Of a stretch of 64,000 bases of DNA, positions 61,351 through 64,000 are shown piece by piece. The number at the start of each line of letters is the position of its first letter. Position 1 is the first letter of the stretch. This DNA is from Ifrita kowaldi (Eukaryota; Chordata; Aves; Passeriformes; Cinclosomatidae). The notes below the pieces were generated by a model. It was not told the origin of the DNA. It did no database searches and saw only the letters and a program-made list of their open reading frames with translations. Location: the NCBI GenBank assembly GCA_013398055.1, contig VZRS01014298.1, positions 5,548 through 69,547 on the forward strand, given 5' to 3'. The position numbers were made by a program, and so were the translations under genes.

Positions 61351-62322
61351 TTGTACTTCAAGAGAACATAAAGAAAAGCACAAAATATCTGCCCGAGGAC
61401 GTGGGGAGGGCAGAAAACCCGCCTGAGTGCCTATTGAAAAAGCAATTCAGCGTTTCTTGCCATAGCTGAGCAATGAGTAAACCCCAGCTGGATGTAAGGC
61501 ACTGGTGTTGAAAGAGCAGCATAAACTCATAATACCCACAGAGAATATTTTGCAAGATCGAGATTATTCTATAAAAATCTCATCAACAAGCAATGCACAA
61601 GTGAGCAAAGGGTTAAAGCAATCGGATGCCCTGTAGCCATTTCTGATAGGTTTCGTTCTTTCCTTGTTATTCTCTCCACGGTGTTCCAGTAACTCTCCTT
61701 TCTTCTAACATTTATTATTCATAATCCCGAAGTTAAAGGGATGAGTAACTTAGGTTTTTTTAGTGAAGGCACGCAAAACTCATCCAGCACAAGCAATAAT
61801 TCCACTCTGTGTTTCCCATACTCCCAGTAAGGCTGGATCTACAGCTCAGCCTGCTTTGCCTCCAACAGTTTAAAGAGCAGCAGCAGCTATTTTAGAGACA
61901 TCCCTCAGCATAAAAGAGCCCATCTTGGTTTTGTTCCTACTCACACAGCTATTTTTCCAGCCACTGCTTGAGCCCAGCTGCTTTCGCCCCACCCTGCTGC
62001 CGAAGGAACACTGCCCCACTCCCCAGCTTCAGCCCCGGGGCTGGCACTGGGAAAATGTTTGGTCCGGGACATTTACAACTCCCCACACACCCTATGCAAA
62101 AGTATTCTTGGGAATTTCCTCTCTTTTTCTCCTTACTCACAATTCCTGTAAAACTTATTCCTCCACCCATTATTCAAAACTCAGGTTTATCCACCTAGCT
62201 CCTCCTACATCAGCCCCAGACCAAGATCAACCACAGAAAGTCCCAGCTTGTGAAGTTCGCAGTTACAACCAAAACCCACAGACCACAGGTTTTATAACAC
62301 CACTGAATAATTCACGGGCAGC
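61351..62322. other. Non-coding interval
   Basis: AT-rich, without an exon-like open frame or repeat that I recognise. Confidence 0.45.
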
Positions 62323-62526
62323 ACATCACAGAATGGGTCGGAAGGGACCTGAAGGACCACCCAGTTCCAACCCCTTCCACAGGCAGGGACACCTTCCTCA
62401 ATCCCAGGCTGCTCCAAGCCTTGTCCAACCTGGCCTTGGACACTGCCAGGGATCCAGGGGCAGCCACAGCTGCTCTGGGCACCCTGTGCCAGGGCCTGCC
62501 CCACCCTCACAGGGAAGAATTTCATC
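62323..62526 (-). mobile_element. CR1 retroposon, 3' end, reverse orientation
   Basis: Reversed tail CATCACAGAATGGGTCGGAA, then AACCTGGCCTTGGACACTGC and GGGCACCCTGTGCCAGGGCC, ending near GGGAAGAATTTCATCCTAG. It lies just downstream of the unidentified gene. Confidence 0.93.
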
Positions 62527-62865
62527 CTAGTAGCCAATCATAAAAATTCATCCACTAATGAAGACTGTAGGAGCACGCAGAAAGCAAATTAAAGATTTCT
62601 CATGCTTTTATGCAGACACACAGACAGCAGCTGCTGCAGAAGTGTCACTGTCATGTGTGACCACACTCACTGCTCAGGATGTGAGACATGGGAGGGGAGA
62701 GCAAGGAGGGATGACAACACAAACCTCTGTGGGAGTAGAGGTGGCTGCTCTTCACTTGCTGTTTTTACAAACTTTGAAAAGCATTTTTTTCTCCCCGGGG
62801 AGCACCCAGCCTTTCCAAACCACTCTCCACCGAGCACACCTTGACCTGAAACAAGGGTTTAGGTT

Positions 62866-63121
62866 TCAGGCCATTCCTTCTCCTGGACACACAATCACCT
62901 CTAACCTGCCAGCACTGCAAGCAGATGGGCACCACAGCCCATAGCTATATTTCTTTTGTCCCTCAGTGGTGTTCCTTGTCATTAAATTTCTTTTAATAAC
63001 TTCAGCAGCCAGCTGATCATCCTTTTTAATGGGCCAGTTTGCAGACAGAGGCTCCCAGACACTCGTACCAGGCAGTTTCATCCTCACAGGTTTCTCATGC
63101 AGTGGTAATAACTCACCCAAG
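62866..63121 (-). CDS. Probable second exon of the unidentified gene
   Basis: The exon begins at a CAACTAG acceptor. Its first base completes the codon split at 63643 (TG+C), so both exons share one frame: EITCALK-C-LGELLPLHEKP. It continues RMKLPGTSVWEPLSANWPIK, then DDQLAAEVIKRNLMTRNTTE. The frame runs to a stop at 62866, which would give about 183 residues in total. Possible donors at 62905 (GTTAGA) or 62898 (GTGATT) would instead lead to further exons. The residues after KKYSYG look less protein-like, so the 3' end is undetermined. Confidence 0.45.
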
Positions 63122-63642
63122 CTAGTTGCACAACAGAGGCAAATTTAAAGCATCCAGATGAAGAGAGAATTCTTTAAGAGAACATTCAGCTTTGATTACT
63201 CACACAAAGAGTACACAAGCACTGCTGAAAGTTTCTGATCTCTGTGGATAATAACAGCTGCACTACAGCCTTTCACGTCTTCACTCCTGTCTGGCCTTCA
63301 GTTATTCATGGTACTTGAGAGGAGCAATCAGTAAGTTTATCTCCTAGATTGTGCTTGTGAGAGAAAAAGTTGGAGGAATAGAGGCCAGCTGAGTCTGCTT
63401 TTTCAGACAGAGTGAATCAGGGTAAATATTCCAACCCTGGTTTTGAGCTCTCCAGCATGTTTCACGCTCCAGGACAGTCTTCCTGGCATCAATAGAGATG
63501 AGACAAGCTCACTAGGATGAGATTATCTGGATCACAGGAGCTGAATCTTACTCAGATAAGGAGACAAAGAGCCATATGATGCTCTCAGCAGCCAATTAGT
63601 TCAAATGAATCACGGGAACAGACCCAGCGCTGTTACCATCAC

Positions 63643-63958
63643 CACTTTAGTGCACAAGTTATTTCTGAAGGTATCCACACATCCTGCCAAACTGACATGA
63701 CTTGGCCTGACTTTTCAGGATCAAAAGGAGGTGGAAAAAACATCCAACGTGCTTTTGGATAGTCAGGAATTTCAGCAGGCTGGAGACCTAAAGACTGCAG
63801 GAACTCTCTGTAGCCTGGGAGAGCTGCCTCTGCATGGTGCCTGACAGAGCTGGGCATCAGAGCCTTCAGGTCAGCTGGAATAGAACAACTACGGGCTGCA
63901 TTGTGAGATCTTAGGGCAGCATCACATTTTTCGAGCATCCCCAAATTAATTTGTTACC
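63643..63958 (-). CDS. First coding exon of an unidentified gene
   Basis: A strong acceptor (TTCCTTTTTCAG) precedes 63958. In the open frame a TAA lies at the very start of the exon, so translation must begin inside, most simply at the ATG at 63938. The frame then stays open for 98 codons to a candidate donor TG|GTGATG at 63641-63642; without splicing a stop follows at 63639. The peptide includes LPGYREFLQSLGLQPAEIPD and ARWMFFPPPFDP. It looks like real protein: mixed composition, Pro/aromatic patches and no low complexity. I do not recognise it, and see no signal peptide or membrane segment. It lies upstream of ARHGAP40 on the same strand, where ADIG/RALGAPB would be expected from human order, but matches neither as I know them. 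Confidence 0.5.
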
Positions 63959-64000
63959 CTGAAAAAGGAATGCAAGTGACACACTGCAATGTGGAGTGGA

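Noticed and set aside
51671..64000. ADIG or RALGAPB coding sequence
   Set aside because: No peptide matching either protein as I know them was found.
1..64000. CRISPR arrays, tRNA or rRNA genes, bacterial operons
   Set aside because: No regular spaced repeats, no cloverleaf seen and no dense coding; the sequence is vertebrate nuclear DNA.

Overview
The window is nuclear DNA from a bird. Three things show this: at least 13 CR1 retroposon copies in both orientations with the typical 3' end, a solitary LTR of an avian endogenous retrovirus, and a compact intron-containing gene with GT-AG splice sites. I cannot fix the species or order. Nothing bacterial, viral or plasmid-like is present, and there is no rRNA, tRNA or CRISPR array.

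The one secure gene is on the minus strand, 51648 to 38937. Fourteen coding exons join in phase into a 635-residue Rho GTPase-activating protein of the ARHGAP18/28/40 family. Of the three paralogues it fits ARHGAP40 best. It has the conserved N-terminal blocks, a RhoGAP domain with its arginine finger and supporting Lys/Arg/Asn, and the C-terminal domain. From memory, human ARHGAP40 lies on 20q between ADIG/RALGAPB and SLC32A1, all on one strand. If that order holds here, SLC32A1 should start just beyond base 1 on the minus strand; no SLC32A1 coding sequence is inside the window.

Layout: 1-620 has no clear content. 620-2960 is a GC- and CpG-rich block, a likely promoter region of the neighbouring gene, with a tetranucleotide microsatellite and an A/C-only tract. 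2960-38936 is about 36 kb without a recognisable gene. It holds CR1 copies, one LTR and several CpG-bearing blocks carrying short inverted repeats, which look like candidate enhancers. 38937-51670 is ARHGAP40. 51671-60700 is mostly non-coding. 60720-61350 is a second GC-rich block with strong minus-strand splice donors, a candidate first exon and promoter for ARHGAP40. 62866-63958 holds two phase-compatible minus-strand exons of a gene I could not identify.

The two genes do not form a recognisable pathway. The main open questions are the unidentified gene at the right end and whether the CpG-bearing blocks in the 36 kb interval are regulatory elements.
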